The notes under the pieces were generated by a model. It was not told the origin of the DNA. It worked only from the letters and a program-made list of their open reading frames with translations, and did not search any database. This document shows positions 18,504 to 26,996 of a stretch of 46,496 nt of DNA, in pieces. Within the stretch, counting starts at the first letter, position 1, and each line of letters opens with the position of its first letter. The DNA is from Nocardia pseudobrasiliensis NBRC 108224 (GTDB lineage: Bacteria > Actinomycetota > Actinomycetes > Mycobacteriales > Mycobacteriaceae): positions 1 to 46,496 of the forward strand of contig NZ_BDBS01000071.1 of NCBI RefSeq assembly GCF_001613105.1. The letters run 5' to 3'. The position numbers were made by a program, and so were the translations under genes.

Positions 18504-21500
18504 CTAGCGGGTGGCCCTTTCGGCGGTCGGTTCGATCCACTCCTGCGGCAGCCATAGTGACTGGGTGCTCGGGGAGGTCAGCGGCAATTGGACTTGGTCC
18601 AGCATGGCAGGTTCGGGGCGGCGGGCGGGCACCAGCAGCAGCCGGGCTGCGGGTCGGGGGCGGGTCGGGTCGGCGAGTTGCTGTAGCAACTGGAGCTGGC
18701 CGTAGCGGGCCAGGGGAGCCGCCTCGGTGATCAGGATGGGCGCCTCGGTTTCGAGTCGCTGGGCGATGGCCGGGAGGACGTGATGCCGTACAAGCTCGGT
18801 GAGGCCGCGGAAGTCCGCATTGCCGACTTCACCGTTGTCGGCGGCGACAATCGCCTCCCACGGGTATCCGAGGGCTCGCAACTGGTCGAGTGTGATCGCG
18901 GTGATGTTGACCTCGGTGAGGTTGTGCCTTGCGAGCAAGGCCCGACGAGCGTGGTCCACAGCACTCAGGCGAGCCAGGACTGCGAGGAATCCGCGGCGAT
19001 CGACGACGGCGGCAAGTGCGGTATCGACCTTCGCTACTTCGGTCGGGCCAGTCAACCGGCCCAATGCGGTAGGCATCCGGGTCGAGGTCACCGACGACTG
19101 CAGCGTCGGTGGGGCGTATGTTTTGGTGTCGGAGTCCCAGCGCAGGCCGCACTGTTCCAGCAGCTTGTCGAGTGCGGGTCTACCGGGCAGTGGCTCGGCG
19201 TCGGGGAACCGCGCGTGCACTCGTCCACGTACTTCCTCGACGGCCAGGCGCTTGCCGAACAGCGCACCGGCGGAAAGCTTCAGGGCGCGGTCGGCCGGCA
19301 TCCCCACCGGATACAACTGTCCCTGCGCGCTGACGGCGGCCTCGGCGTTGCTCGAGACTGCGGCCAACTGGAGCAGGCGTTGGTCGCTGAGAGTCGGCAT
19401 GCCATCCGGCGGCGCAATGCCGCGCAGCTCGTCGACGGCACGCTGTCGCGACGGCAGCGGATCTGACGTGCACAAACGGGTTGCGCACTGGCCCAAGGAC
19501 ACGGCGAACTGGAGTAGATCGGCCGCAGTGGTAACTGCGGCAGGGTCGTCTGGCTCGCGGCCGACCAAGACGGTGTCGGAACTGCGGAACCTGCGGATGG
19601 CGACGCGGGAGTCGCCGCCGGTGGACAGCTCGGCCTCGATGGCCGCGCGGACCAGCCCGATCGCCTGGGGTAGTCGAGCAGGTCCGGAAGTGTATGAACC
19701 TCGTGCCGCGGACAGCGCCTCCGCCAACTCGGCGGCGCTCATCACGGCACCACGAGCATCCAACAGCGCGACGATCTCGTCGCGAATCTGCATGAGGGCG
19801 GTACTGCCGACCCACTTCTTGACGTACTTGCGCAGCCAAATGGAGATCTGGGGTTGACTCTGATCGGTGGCGCGGGCGGCCTCGGCCTGAGACGGCCAGC
19901 GCAGAAATACGCCGTCCTCGGTCGTGGACTGGCCGAGGACCACCTGCATCGCGGTCCATTCCTTGGCATTGCGACTGGTGCGGTTAGGCAACAAAGTCGC
20001 GCACACTGCTTCGATTCCGTGAGGCACCTGTTCTTCGGCAGCTGCCTCCGGGAGATTCTCCCGTGCCGGTTCGAGACGCGCCCGCAGTGCACGGGTCTGG
20101 TCCAGAATTTCCTTGCGGGTGGCATTGGGAACACCACGGGCACGGGTCAGGGCCGAGGGTTCGTAGTCCAGTAGCTCGCCAACGGTGTGCACGCCAAGCC
20201 GTTCGAGCGCAGAGCGCGCCCGCGCGGTGAGTTCGGTGGCCTCCAATGGCGAAGTCCGGGTGAGCTCGGCCGTGACAGGCCCGACCTTCGACGGATCAGG
20301 CTTGGTGTCGGGGATGGCGCGGAAGATCCCGCGCCAGGCGTCGGCCATCTCCTCGACAGTGTCGAATCGTTTGGCCACATCGCGTGACAGCGCACGGGCG
20401 AAGAACGTGACCATGCGGTCGGCGACCGCGGGATCGAAGGCCGACGGTTCGAGGGTGACCTCATCAGTCACCGCAGCGGGGTTGGCGTTTTCGCCCCACC
20501 GCGGAAGGGCACCGGTGGCCATCTCGTACAAGGTCACCGCGACCGCGAAGCGTTCGGCCGCCGCGTCATACACCTTCCGCCCCGGTCCGCCGAGGAACGG
20601 ATCGAGGTAGGTCGGCGTGCCCGCGTTGAGCTGGGTGGCCGGGACTGCGGCGAGCGAGAAGTCGAACGCGCACAGATGGAGCTGCTTGTCCTTGGGCCGA
20701 GGACGTGCGGCCAGGTTGGCGGGTTTGATGTCGCGATGCCACACGCCCTGTCCATCGAGGAAATCGACGATGTCGAACAGGTCGCGGCCGTAGCGCTCGA
20801 GCAGGTCCAGCGCCAGGCGACCCTCCTGGAGTTCTTCGACCACTGTCCGTGGGCCGGCGCTCTCCAGCAACAGCGCGGTTCTACCGCCAACGATCACGGG
20901 CCCCTCGATCAGGGCGGCGACTTGCCAGTGCTTGAGCTTGGCCAGCACGGCTGCCTCTGCTTCGAGCCGCTGCGAATGCTGCTCATCGCGAGCGACTTTG
21001 AGAACCAGCTCGCGGCCGTCCCGGTTGACCAGCAGCGCGACTGCCGTCGAACCAGAGCCGAGGCGTCGCACAACGGTCAGGCCACCATCGAGGAGATCAC
21101 CCTTCTTCGCTTCCAGCGGATCGGTCACTGGCTCGGGTTCTGGGGCGGTGAGCTCGTCCCACACCGCATCCAGCCCGCGCAGGAAGTCTCGGACGCTGGA
21201 CAGACGCTGTTTTGGGTCACCGTGGGTAGCGTCATAAATGAGGTCCACGAGACCGGCGGGCATGCCGTCTACCACGGCAGCAAGGTTCAGCCCCTGGTTG
21301 GTGACCGCTGCGACCAACTGCTCGGCATTCTCGGCCGGGGCTACCCCGGCGAAGATCCGATAGGCGATCGCACCGAGCGCGAACACGTCGAGTTGTACGC
21401 CCGGCACATGCGCATTGGTGACGAACTCCGGGGCCTGGAAGCGGCGCACTTCGTCGTCGAAGAACAGCTCGAGCCCGGTGCCATTGCTCGACGAGCCGAG

Positions 21501-22622
21501 CCTGGTGAGCTGCGTCGATCCGGCAAGTCGGCCACCGGTCTGCCAGTCGGTGATTACCAACGCGGGGTGCGCACGTTCCTTCTCGGTGACGAAGACCACG
21601 TTCGGGTGGAGTGCCCGGTGCGACAGCCGCCGCGAGTGCGCGTAGTCGACGATCTCGGCGAGATCCTGAATCAGCTGCAGCTTCTGAGCCAGCGTCAGGT
21701 TCTGGCGTTGGTTGAGCCAGCCATCCAGGCGCTGGGACTCGAGGGCATAGTCGAAGATCACCGCCGGGCCGAAGGCATGGTCGACCAGATCCACCGGGTG
21801 CGCGATGCCGGGGTGGTGAATCCCTTGCAGCAAGCGGAATTCCCGCTCCGCCGCCCGTTTTATGACCGGCAGCTCCTCCTCATCGGCCCGACTGGTCAGG
21901 TAGAAGCGGACCCGCCGCACGAGCGCAGTGTCCATGGCATGACCGGCCAGGAAGTCCTGCCAGCCAATGCCTTCCGCAAATGGCTTCGGATGCAGGATCA
22001 GCTGTCCGATCCGCCGATCCGCAACCGACGGCCGGATCTTCGCTCCCCGAACCAGATCGACGATCTCGCGCCCGCGCTTCGCGTTGATGAGCTGAGCATT
22101 TACGGGTCGGTCAAGGAGGAACTCCTTGAAGCTGGGCAGGTTTGAAGTGCCACCATCTAGGCCAAAAGTGTGTTGGCGGCCGATTTCGTCCAGCGAGGAG
22201 ACCATGTTGTGGGCGTGCATGAAGACGGCGGCACCCACGAACGGGCTTCGTGTCTGCTTGCCTGCCTTGCGGGCGTAGAAGTTGATCAGGCTGGCCAGGC
22301 GCTTGGCCTTCCGGTTGGCCAGAATGTAGGGGTTGTCGACTGGCATGAGCCGCCCCTTGGGCATGCGGCGCACCCACTGGGTCCCGTCGCCCATGAGGTC
22401 GCCCTGCCAGTGCTTCAGTTCGACGACGAATAGACCGCGGGGTACCAGGACGAGTGCATCGACCTCGTTGATCGAGCCGTCGGTGGCGACGAACTCGACG
22501 TTCGGCCATACATGGAACGGGTCCTCGTCAGGCAAGTATTTGGCCAGTTCGTGCAGGCCATCTCGCTCGTGCGCGAAGGCACTGGGGTTGATCTGCTCCC
22601 AGCGAAGCGAATCCTCACGCAC
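18504..22622 (-). CDS. pglW: BREX type 2 serine/threonine kinase PglW with NERD domain
   Basis: A 1372-residue multidomain protein. Residues about 38-150 form a NERD nuclease-related domain (acid in VDALVLV, then VVELK at 66-70). A first kinase-like domain (about 230-480) has HRALHPN at 335-341 instead of HRDxKxxN, and DWQ where DFG is expected, so it is probably a pseudokinase. A second kinase (about 510-770) keeps the P-loop GSGSTA (522-527), a lysine in VLKVA (542), HRDIKPANL (629-637) and DFS (654-656), and should be active. A helix-hairpin-helix-like segment lies around 810-870. The GTG start has AGGAAGGA eight bases upstream. It is the first gene of the operon. PglW kinase activity is described in S. 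coelicolor; the doubled kinase layout is my reading. Confidence 0.93.
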   Translation of the reverse strand: MREDSLRWEQINPSAFAHERDGLHELAKYLPDEDPFHVWPNVEFVATDGSINEVDALVLVPRGLFVVELKHWQGDLMGDGTQWVRRMPKGRLMPVDNPYILANRKAKRLASLINFYARKAGKQTRSPFVGAAVFMHAHNMVSSLDEIGRQHTFGLDGGTSNLPSFKEFLLDRPVNAQLINAKRGREIVDLVRGAKIRPSVADRRIGQLILHPKPFAEGIGWQDFLAGHAMDTALVRRVRFYLTSRADEEELPVIKRAAEREFRLLQGIHHPGIAHPVDLVDHAFGPAVIFDYALESQRLDGWLNQRQNLTLAQKLQLIQDLAEIVDYAHSRRLSHRALHPNVVFVTEKERAHPALVITDWQTGGRLAGSTQLTRLGSSSNGTGLELFFDDEVRRFQAPEFVTNAHVPGVQLDVFALGAIAYRIFAGVAPAENAEQLVAAVTNQGLNLAAVVDGMPAGLVDLIYDATHGDPKQRLSSVRDFLRGLDAVWDELTAPEPEPVTDPLEAKKGDLLDGGLTVVRRLGSGSTAVALLVNRDGRELVLKVARDEQHSQRLEAEAAVLAKLKHWQVAALIEGPVIVGGRTALLLESAGPRTVVEELQEGRLALDLLERYGRDLFDIVDFLDGQGVWHRDIKPANLAARPRPKDKQLHLCAFDFSLAAVPATQLNAGTPTYLDPFLGGPGRKVYDAAAERFAVAVTLYEMATGALPRWGENANPAAVTDEVTLEPSAFDPAVADRMVTFFARALSRDVAKRFDTVEEMADAWRGIFRAIPDTKPDPSKVGPVTAELTRTSPLEATELTARARSALERLGVHTVGELLDYEPSALTRARGVPNATRKEILDQTRALRARLEPARENLPEAAAEEQVPHGIEAVCATLLPNRTSRNAKEWTAMQVVLGQSTTEDGVFLRWPSQAEAARATDQSQPQISIWLRKYVKKWVGSTALMQIRDEIVALLDARGAVMSAAELAEALSAARGSYTSGPARLPQAIGLVRAAIEAELSTGGDSRVAIRRFRSSDTVLVGREPDDPAAVTTAADLLQFAVSLGQCATRLCTSDPLPSRQRAVDELRGIAPPDGMPTLSDQRLLQLAAVSSNAEAAVSAQGQLYPVGMPADRALKLSAGALFGKRLAVEEVRGRVHARFPDAEPLPGRPALDKLLEQCGLRWDSDTKTYAPPTLQSSVTSTRMPTALGRLTGPTEVAKVDTALAAVVDRRGFLAVLARLSAVDHARRALLARHNLTEVNITAITLDQLRALGYPWEAIVAADNGEVGNADFRGLTELVRHHVLPAIAQRLETEAPILITEAAPLARYGQLQLLQQLADPTRPRPAARLLLVPARRPEPAMLDQVQLPLTSPSTQSLWLPQEWIEPTAERATR

Positions 22623-23288
22623 GAACTCATCCTTCCTGACCCCAAGCCGCTCACTACAATTCGCGCGTGAAGCCCACCCTCGTTACCCAACTGCCCTGAT
22701 GGATACTACTGGCGACCGACGATATTCCTCAGGAACTCGGACACAGTCGCAGTGGCCCCGTCTGCGTTGGTCGAGTCCAGGCGGGTGGTGTAACGGGGTG
22801 ATCGCGGGGTGGTCCTGTTCCGTCAGCAGGTCAGTGCTGGGGTGGAGGTTGGTGATGTGGCGCAGCGTGCTGGAACGTGGTCAGCGCGATCGTCGTCGGG
22901 TATGGCGGGCCGGCGTCGTTGCGGCAGTTGTCGGACAACCCGTCGTCGCCGTGGCCGGGAGGGGCTATAACGGCACGCTCGATGGTGTACCCGTCGGGCG
23001 GGGTTGTGTCGTGTGCGGTCGGCGGATAGCGATGATCGACAGTTTCGGGTAATGGCATGTGGCCGTGGGCGGCATCAACGTGTCTCCGGTGGCCAAGGTG
23101 GGCGTCCGTGGTGGCGGAGCTGCGGTCCCGGGATCGTCCAGGTGTCGGGTGTGGTGGTTGGTTGTGTTGGTCGTGGTCTCGCGCGGTGCGTCGTCGTTCG
23201 TCGCGTCCTGGTGTGGGGCGAGAACCTATCGTCACGGCAACTGCCCAAGTGACATATCGAACACCGAGTGTCATATCGAGTTGACTCA
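22623..23288. other. Gap upstream of the BREX operon, likely holding its promoter
   Basis: This is 666 bases between the HNH gene and pglW. The first 200 bases upstream of pglW contain no gene and should carry the operon promoter, but I see no clear -35/-10 pair. The rest overlaps the doubtful ORF at 22831-23289. An 8-bp direct repeat CATATCGA occurs at 23253-23260 and 23272-23279, 19 bases apart, flanking a small inverted repeat (ACAC-CGA-GTGT). Such spacing suits a protein-binding site. Confidence 0.5.
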
Positions 23289-23289
23289 C
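22831..23289 (-). CDS. Uncharacterised His/Pro-rich ORF (doubtful)
   Basis: A 152-codon frame whose GTG start shares one base with the HNH stop (TAGTG), as in coupled genes. The middle and end (HVDAAHGHMPLPETVDHRY, GYTIERAVIAPPGHG, LSDNCRNDAG) use mostly G/C-ending codons and look like protein. The first 50 residues do not. I recognise no domain; the high His and Pro content could also mean a shadow frame. It is best read as a small accessory gene or the 3' remnant of one. Confidence 0.3.
   Translation of the reverse strand: MSQLDMTLGVRYVTWAVAVTIGSRPTPGRDERRRTARDHDQHNQPPHPTPGRSRDRSSATTDAHLGHRRHVDAAHGHMPLPETVDHRYPPTAHDTTPPDGYTIERAVIAPPGHGDDGLSDNCRNDAGPPYPTTIALTTFQHAAPHHQPPPQH
23253..23279. 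repeat. Paired CATATCGA direct repeat around a small inverted repeat
   Basis: CATATCGA occurs at 23253-23260 and again at 23272-23279. Between them is GAACAC-CGA-GTGTC. This is a two-turn spacing just downstream of the HNH stop. It could be an operator for something downstream or only a chance repeat. Confidence 0.35.
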
Positions 23290-24944
23290 TACGGTTCGTC
23301 CTGCGGCTCAGGATCGAATGCAGGAGCTTCTGGATCGTAGGCAGCGAACAATGCCTCAAGGATATGACCAGCCTCTGCGCTATCACGTTCGCTGTGTTCA
23401 AGATCTTCTTCCCATTCGACGGCAGCGAATAGTCTAGAGCGCTCCCAATTCTCGATCAGATCATTCGACATTCGAACGTCTCCGAACTCGGAATCCGCCG
23501 CGCTGTAAAGGATGTGCAGGTTTGTCTCCGCGATGTGGTATTTCGCCGGGAATTCATACAGCTTTTTGTGGATCGGTTCATCCGGGGCGTACTCGAGCGC
23601 TCCTAGGTACCAGTCGATATCATGTCGAAGGAGGTCGTGCAGATTCTGCCTTTGTGTGACGGTGAGTCCGGCAACGACCATGACGGCGACGTTCTTGTGT
23701 CGAATCATGTTGTCATAACTGGGAACTGAGACTGCTTTCCACAAGGTGGTCCGAGCGAGGACGTTCATGGCGATCGCGGCTGTGGACGGCAAGCCGGTCT
23801 GCCGCAGCGCCGCCGCAGTTAGGGTGAATGCGGGCGAAGTGGTGAGGTCACGGCGATACTCCGGGACCACCCGCCTCAATCGTTGGAAGACCTCCTTCTC
23901 GATTTGCATCGGAAAGACCTGATCCTCATCGAAATGCAGCACTATCCCCGAACGGTGCGTTGGTTCCGGTGACAAAGTGGTCACTATCTCCCTTGTCTCA
24001 GATCCCGACAGATCATCCCCGAAGTCCGCCAGATCCAGCTCGCGTGTTGCGCCTGCGCGAGCGTATTCGAGCAACGCACGCACCGGACTCTTCGGCTGCC
24101 CGAAAAGGCGTGCGGACACCTTGATCTCGGTCTCCGAGACACTCACAACCACGCCGAGCCCTGCGTATGTGATCGGCTCACGCCGGGCGGCGTCGAGATC
24201 GGTGGTTGCGGTGGTGGTAGTCAGCCAAGCAGGATCGAATCGGATCTTCACCGCCCGATCACCAAGTGCGAAGATGAGATACGGATCTTGCGCCCACGAA
24301 CCGGAGAGCGGCCGCGGCGGGAACCTCGGAGGGTTCATCACACGCATAGGTCCGTCGAAGGCGACTGTCAGACCTGGCTCCAGTACATTGGCGTGTTCTG
24401 CATCGAGTCGCACGGCCTGCTCGTTCCAGTTCTCGAAGATCGGTTGAAGGCGGTGCACGAAAGTACCGACTGCAAAGCCCTGGCCACGGAAGGTACGCGT
24501 CGGATCCAGCCCTACATCTCGCGCGATACGTTGTAGCCCAAGGCCGTCCGTTTGCATGCTGATGCGCGGAAGGTTGACGTAATCAATGCTGCTGTAACGG
24601 ATGTTCCACGCACGGCCGGCCTGTCGCAGGACGGCGCACCAATGCTCGTGTATCACCTTGTAGGTGCGCAGCTCCTCAGCGGGGTCCTTTCGCTTGTCGA
24701 TGATGTCGTGACAGTTTGAACACAGCAGCAGCAGGTTCTCGACGGAATTCCTTTCGTCGATAGGCATCCCGGGATCGGCTCGGGGGCCGTCGTCCGACAG
24801 CGCATGGATATGTGCGGTCTCGGCGGTAGGTGTCGACCCCGCAACGCCGGTGTCGAGTTCGCACCGGCACCTGTGGCACATTCCGTTCGCCAGCCGCCAG
24901 AGATGACGCCTTACGGAACCGCTGACCTCGCTACCACGCCCCAT
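23289..24944 (-). CDS. HNH endonuclease domain protein with unknown C-terminal region
   Basis: A 551-residue protein from the ATG at 24944 (GAGG five bases upstream); a GTG two codons earlier is possible but lacks a ribosome site. The first 90 residues are an HNH fold of the zinc-ribbon kind: CHRC (C23, C26), ETAHIHA with H45, an Asn in SVENLLLLC, then C75-x2-C78-H79. These families cut DNA, often in restriction or defence. The remaining 460 residues match no domain I know: a beta-rich middle (about 130-300), then a mixed segment with a conserved-looking core (TLTAAALRQTGLP, SYDNMIRHKNVAVMVVAG) and an acidic tail. It lies between the integrase and the BREX operon in the same orientation but is separated from pglW by 667 bases, so it is probably expressed on its own. 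A stand-alone restriction enzyme or abortive-infection effector are inferences. Confidence 0.8.
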   Translation of the reverse strand: MGRGSEVSGSVRRHLWRLANGMCHRCRCELDTGVAGSTPTAETAHIHALSDDGPRADPGMPIDERNSVENLLLLCSNCHDIIDKRKDPAEELRTYKVIHEHWCAVLRQAGRAWNIRYSSIDYVNLPRISMQTDGLGLQRIARDVGLDPTRTFRGQGFAVGTFVHRLQPIFENWNEQAVRLDAEHANVLEPGLTVAFDGPMRVMNPPRFPPRPLSGSWAQDPYLIFALGDRAVKIRFDPAWLTTTTATTDLDAARREPITYAGLGVVVSVSETEIKVSARLFGQPKSPVRALLEYARAGATRELDLADFGDDLSGSETREIVTTLSPEPTHRSGIVLHFDEDQVFPMQIEKEVFQRLRRVVPEYRRDLTTSPAFTLTAAALRQTGLPSTAAIAMNVLARTTLWKAVSVPSYDNMIRHKNVAVMVVAGLTVTQRQNLHDLLRHDIDWYLGALEYAPDEPIHKKLYEFPAKYHIAETNLHILYSAADSEFGDVRMSNDLIENWERSRLFAAVEWEEDLEHSERDSAEAGHILEALFAAYDPEAPAFDPEPQDEP

Positions 24945-25340
24945 GCCCACCTCGATGCCGACTCTGCCTGTGTTTTACCGCCATTCGATGAATCCGACAC
25001 TGCAATGCATGCGATTCCCCACGACGCGACAGCTTAGCTAATGTCGAGCTGCTAGTACAGCCGAAACATGCAGTCGGACAGTCCAATTGCTCGTGAGGAA
25101 TCTGCAAACCCTGGATGACCCGTAGTGACCGTAGCGATCTATCGCCTGTCGGAGGGACGCCGCTGATCGTCGGGTGTCATCAAACGCGACTTCCGCAGGT
25201 CGATCGGTATGCTTACCGCGTGTCCCTCCCCGGACACTGACTGCCGGATCTTGCCCTAGGTAGCGGATTGCTATCGGATAGCTGTGGGGTAAAAGCTGCT
25301 TCGGTTGAGGCTCCATTGCTGGCGTACGAGTTCTTCAGTC
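24945..25340. other. Gap between HNH gene and integrase
   Basis: About 395 bases without a convincing gene; a 92-codon minus frame here has no codon bias. It should hold the HNH gene promoter. Two small symmetric sequences are visible: CGACA-N10-TGTCG at about 25027-25046, which encloses TTAGCTAA, and GCTATC-G-GATAGC at 25270-25282. Either could be an operator. No T-rich terminator follows the integrase. Confidence 0.5.
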
Positions 25341-26585
25341 TCAGTGTTTGCCGTCATCTGCGCTTTTTGTGTCGGCGGCTTTCGCTAGCTTGGAGATGTT
25401 CTCTGCCAAGGTCTGTGCGCGCCCTGCGGCGATCTTCTGGTAGCGCATGGCCGCTTGGGGTGTTTTGTGGCGGAGGCGTTCCATGACTTCGGGCAGTGTG
25501 CCGCCGGCTTGTGCTGCGACTGTGCCGCCGGTGTGTCGTTGTTCGCCGGGGCGGAAGTCTGGGCGGCCGATGGCGGTGCACGCCTTGTTGAAGGTTCTGC
25601 GGTAGATCCACTCTCGCATGGTCTTGCCGGTGTCTGGGTCGGGAAACAGGAGGGCGTCCGGCGATGGATCGACGTAACTTGCGAGGTGGTTTCGGATCGC
25701 TGGGCGGATGTGGTCGGGGATTACGACGTCTCCGGTCGAGCCGGCTTTCGGTCGGTCGATGACGATCTTCTGCTCTCGGTAGGTCGCGGCGAACGCCACG
25801 GTCAGTACGGAGCAGTCGGCGTTGAGGTTCCGGCGGCGTAGCTCGAAGGTCTCAGAGGGACGAAGGCCGCACCATGCCGCGAGGAGGACGGAGGCGGCGA
25901 GCTCGTCCGGCATTGCCGCGGCGAGGGCCTCGATTTCGGCGGGTAGCAATACGGTCGCGTCGTGGGCGGGCTGTACTGCGGTCGCGCCCTTGATCCGGCA
26001 TGGGTTCTTGTCGATGAGGTCGTCGTCTACCGCGACGTTGAGCACCATGCGGAGGACTTCGTAGGCGCGGGCGCGGGCGGTGGGGATTTCAGCATCGTCC
26101 TTGTCGCTCTTGGATTTTCGTCCCTTGGGTCGTATGCGGGCTACGGAGCTGTACCAGTCGCGAACCATCTCGTAGGTGATCTCGTCGACCGCCGTTGTCT
26201 CGAACGTCGGGTTGAGATGTTCGCGCAGGAGGTAGTTGTACGAGTCGACGGTGCGGCGTGCCAACGGCTTACCCCGGCGAGATACTCGCGTCGCGATGAC
26301 TCGTTCGGCGTAGTCGCCGAAGAGGATCTGATCGCTCTTCTCGGCTTCGGCAGCCTCGGCGGCTCGGTCGGCGGGGGAGGTCCAGATGCCCAGATCGACG
26401 AGTCTGCGTTCGTCCGCGATCCAGCCTTCGGCCCGGTCCTTGGTGTCGAACGTGTGAGGAGCCTTGTGCAGGGCCAGATCTGGTCCGATGTAGGCCGCCT
26501 GGATGCGGCCGGACGGCAGTTTCCGGATCCGGCCGAAAGCGCGGCGAGGGGCGCGTGTCTTGGGTTTCTTCGACGTCGATGGCAT
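25341..26585 (-). CDS. Tyrosine site-specific integrase
   Basis: A 414-residue phage/ICE-type integrase. The N-terminal arm-binding domain (about 15-70) and core-binding SAM-like domain (about 88-190) precede the catalytic domain (about 212-395). Visible catalytic residues are R242 (CGLRPSE), R350-H351 (EQRHTGG), H373 (LRHKTPQ) and the nucleophile Y382 (AMRYQK). Box II usually reads HxLRH; here the first His is replaced by Gly (GEQRH), which is odd but tolerated in some relatives. The ATG has GGAGG four bases upstream. The gene start faces a tRNA 3'-end fragment about 155 bases away, with short direct repeats between, which is the usual place for the attachment site. It presumably integrated the element lying to its left. 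Confidence 0.95.
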   Translation of the reverse strand: MPSTSKKPKTRAPRRAFGRIRKLPSGRIQAAYIGPDLALHKAPHTFDTKDRAEGWIADERRLVDLGIWTSPADRAAEAAEAEKSDQILFGDYAERVIATRVSRRGKPLARRTVDSYNYLLREHLNPTFETTAVDEITYEMVRDWYSSVARIRPKGRKSKSDKDDAEIPTARARAYEVLRMVLNVAVDDDLIDKNPCRIKGATAVQPAHDATVLLPAEIEALAAAMPDELAASVLLAAWCGLRPSETFELRRRNLNADCSVLTVAFAATYREQKIVIDRPKAGSTGDVVIPDHIRPAIRNHLASYVDPSPDALLFPDPDTGKTMREWIYRRTFNKACTAIGRPDFRPGEQRHTGGTVAAQAGGTLPEVMERLRHKTPQAAMRYQKIAAGRAQTLAENISKLAKAADTKSADDGKH

Positions 26586-26604
26586 ACAACCTCCGCTGGA
26601 TCGG

Positions 26605-26624
26605 CGTGCAATATACGTGCAATA
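26605..26624 (+). repeat. Two 9-bp direct repeats CGTGCAATA (candidate integrase arm sites)
   Basis: CGTGCAATA occurs at 26605-26613 and 26616-26624, one DNA turn apart, with partial copies CGTG at about 26626 and CGTGC at 26637-26641. The repeats lie between the integrase start and the tRNA fragment. That is where integrase arm-binding sites, or an operator controlling int, are expected. Confidence 0.45.
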
Positions 26625-26722
26625 GCGTGGCTGATTCGTGCGTAAACCTGCTTAAGTCTGCGACTGTATCAGGCTACGGAATCAGCTGGTAGAGGTCATA
26701 TTTCGACTGCTTGGTGCATAGT

Positions 26723-26764
26723 CTCAAGATACCGATGTCGCTGGTTCGAAACCAGCTGGGACCA
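26723..26764 (+). other. tRNA 3'-end fragment, candidate attachment site (att)
   Basis: 26740-26756 folds as a perfect T-arm: stem GCTGG/CCAGC with loop TTCGAAA. It is followed by TGGGACC plus A, which suits a 3' acceptor strand. An ATGTC variable loop and a CTCAAGA loop-like segment precede it. The matching 5' acceptor strand (GGTCCCA) and a pairing anticodon stem are absent upstream, so this is not a working tRNA. Integrases that use tRNA genes leave such a fragment at the far end of the element. If so, the intact tRNA lies on the + strand beyond the left edge of the window. I cannot assign the amino acid. Confidence 0.65.
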
Positions 26765-26769
26765 CTCCA

Positions 26770-26808
26770 TCAAAGCTGCAGGTCAAAGGCCTGTGGCTTT
26801 GATGTTTT
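26770..26808 (+). terminator. Rho-independent terminator behind the tRNA fragment
   Basis: The stem TCAAAGC (26770-26776) / GCTTTGA (26796-26802) is extended by CAGG/CCTG across a TG/TG mismatch, with a 7-base loop, then TGTTTTGG. It probably terminated the original tRNA gene, which supports reading the DNA to its right as the original flank of the insertion. Confidence 0.7.
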
Positions 26809-26942
26809 GGGGCTTATTCGAAACAGTCGGCCGCGGTGGTGCGAGGTCAGGCTGCTTATGGGTAATTACTCGCCGCGTACTCGCGGTGGCGGGTCATGCG
26901 GAGCTGGTGCCGGTGACTGTCCAGTGGGGGCGCCGGAGGGCT

Positions 26943-26996
26943 CGGAGACGGTTGCTGGTCGGCGGTGCGACGGTTCGGTGCGTTCAGCACGTTCTC
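26943..26996 (+). pseudogene. Possible tyrosine recombinase scrap
   Basis: A + strand frame here reads RRRLLVGGATVRCVQHVL. It resembles the stretch after the box II Arg of tyrosine recombinases (RLLxxGAxxRxVQxxLGH). It has no start or catalytic residues and runs into the drmC 3' end, so at best it is a remnant of an older integrase. The rest of 26811-26983 shows nothing. Confidence 0.2.

Noticed and set aside
5183..22622. BREX type 1 or the methylation-associated defence system (MADS) as alternative names
   Set aside because: There is no brxA, brxB or lon-like brxL, and the exact gene order pglW-X-Y-Z-brxD-brxHI is that of BREX type 2.
25038..25316. 92-codon minus frame between HNH and integrase, considered as an excisionase
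   Set aside because: No helix-turn-helix pattern and non-coding codon use.
26675..26766. A complete tRNA gene (D-loop-like AGCTGGTAGAG plus perfect T-arm)
   Set aside because: No 5' acceptor strand pairs with TGGGACC and the anticodon stem does not pair; only the 3' part is tRNA-like.
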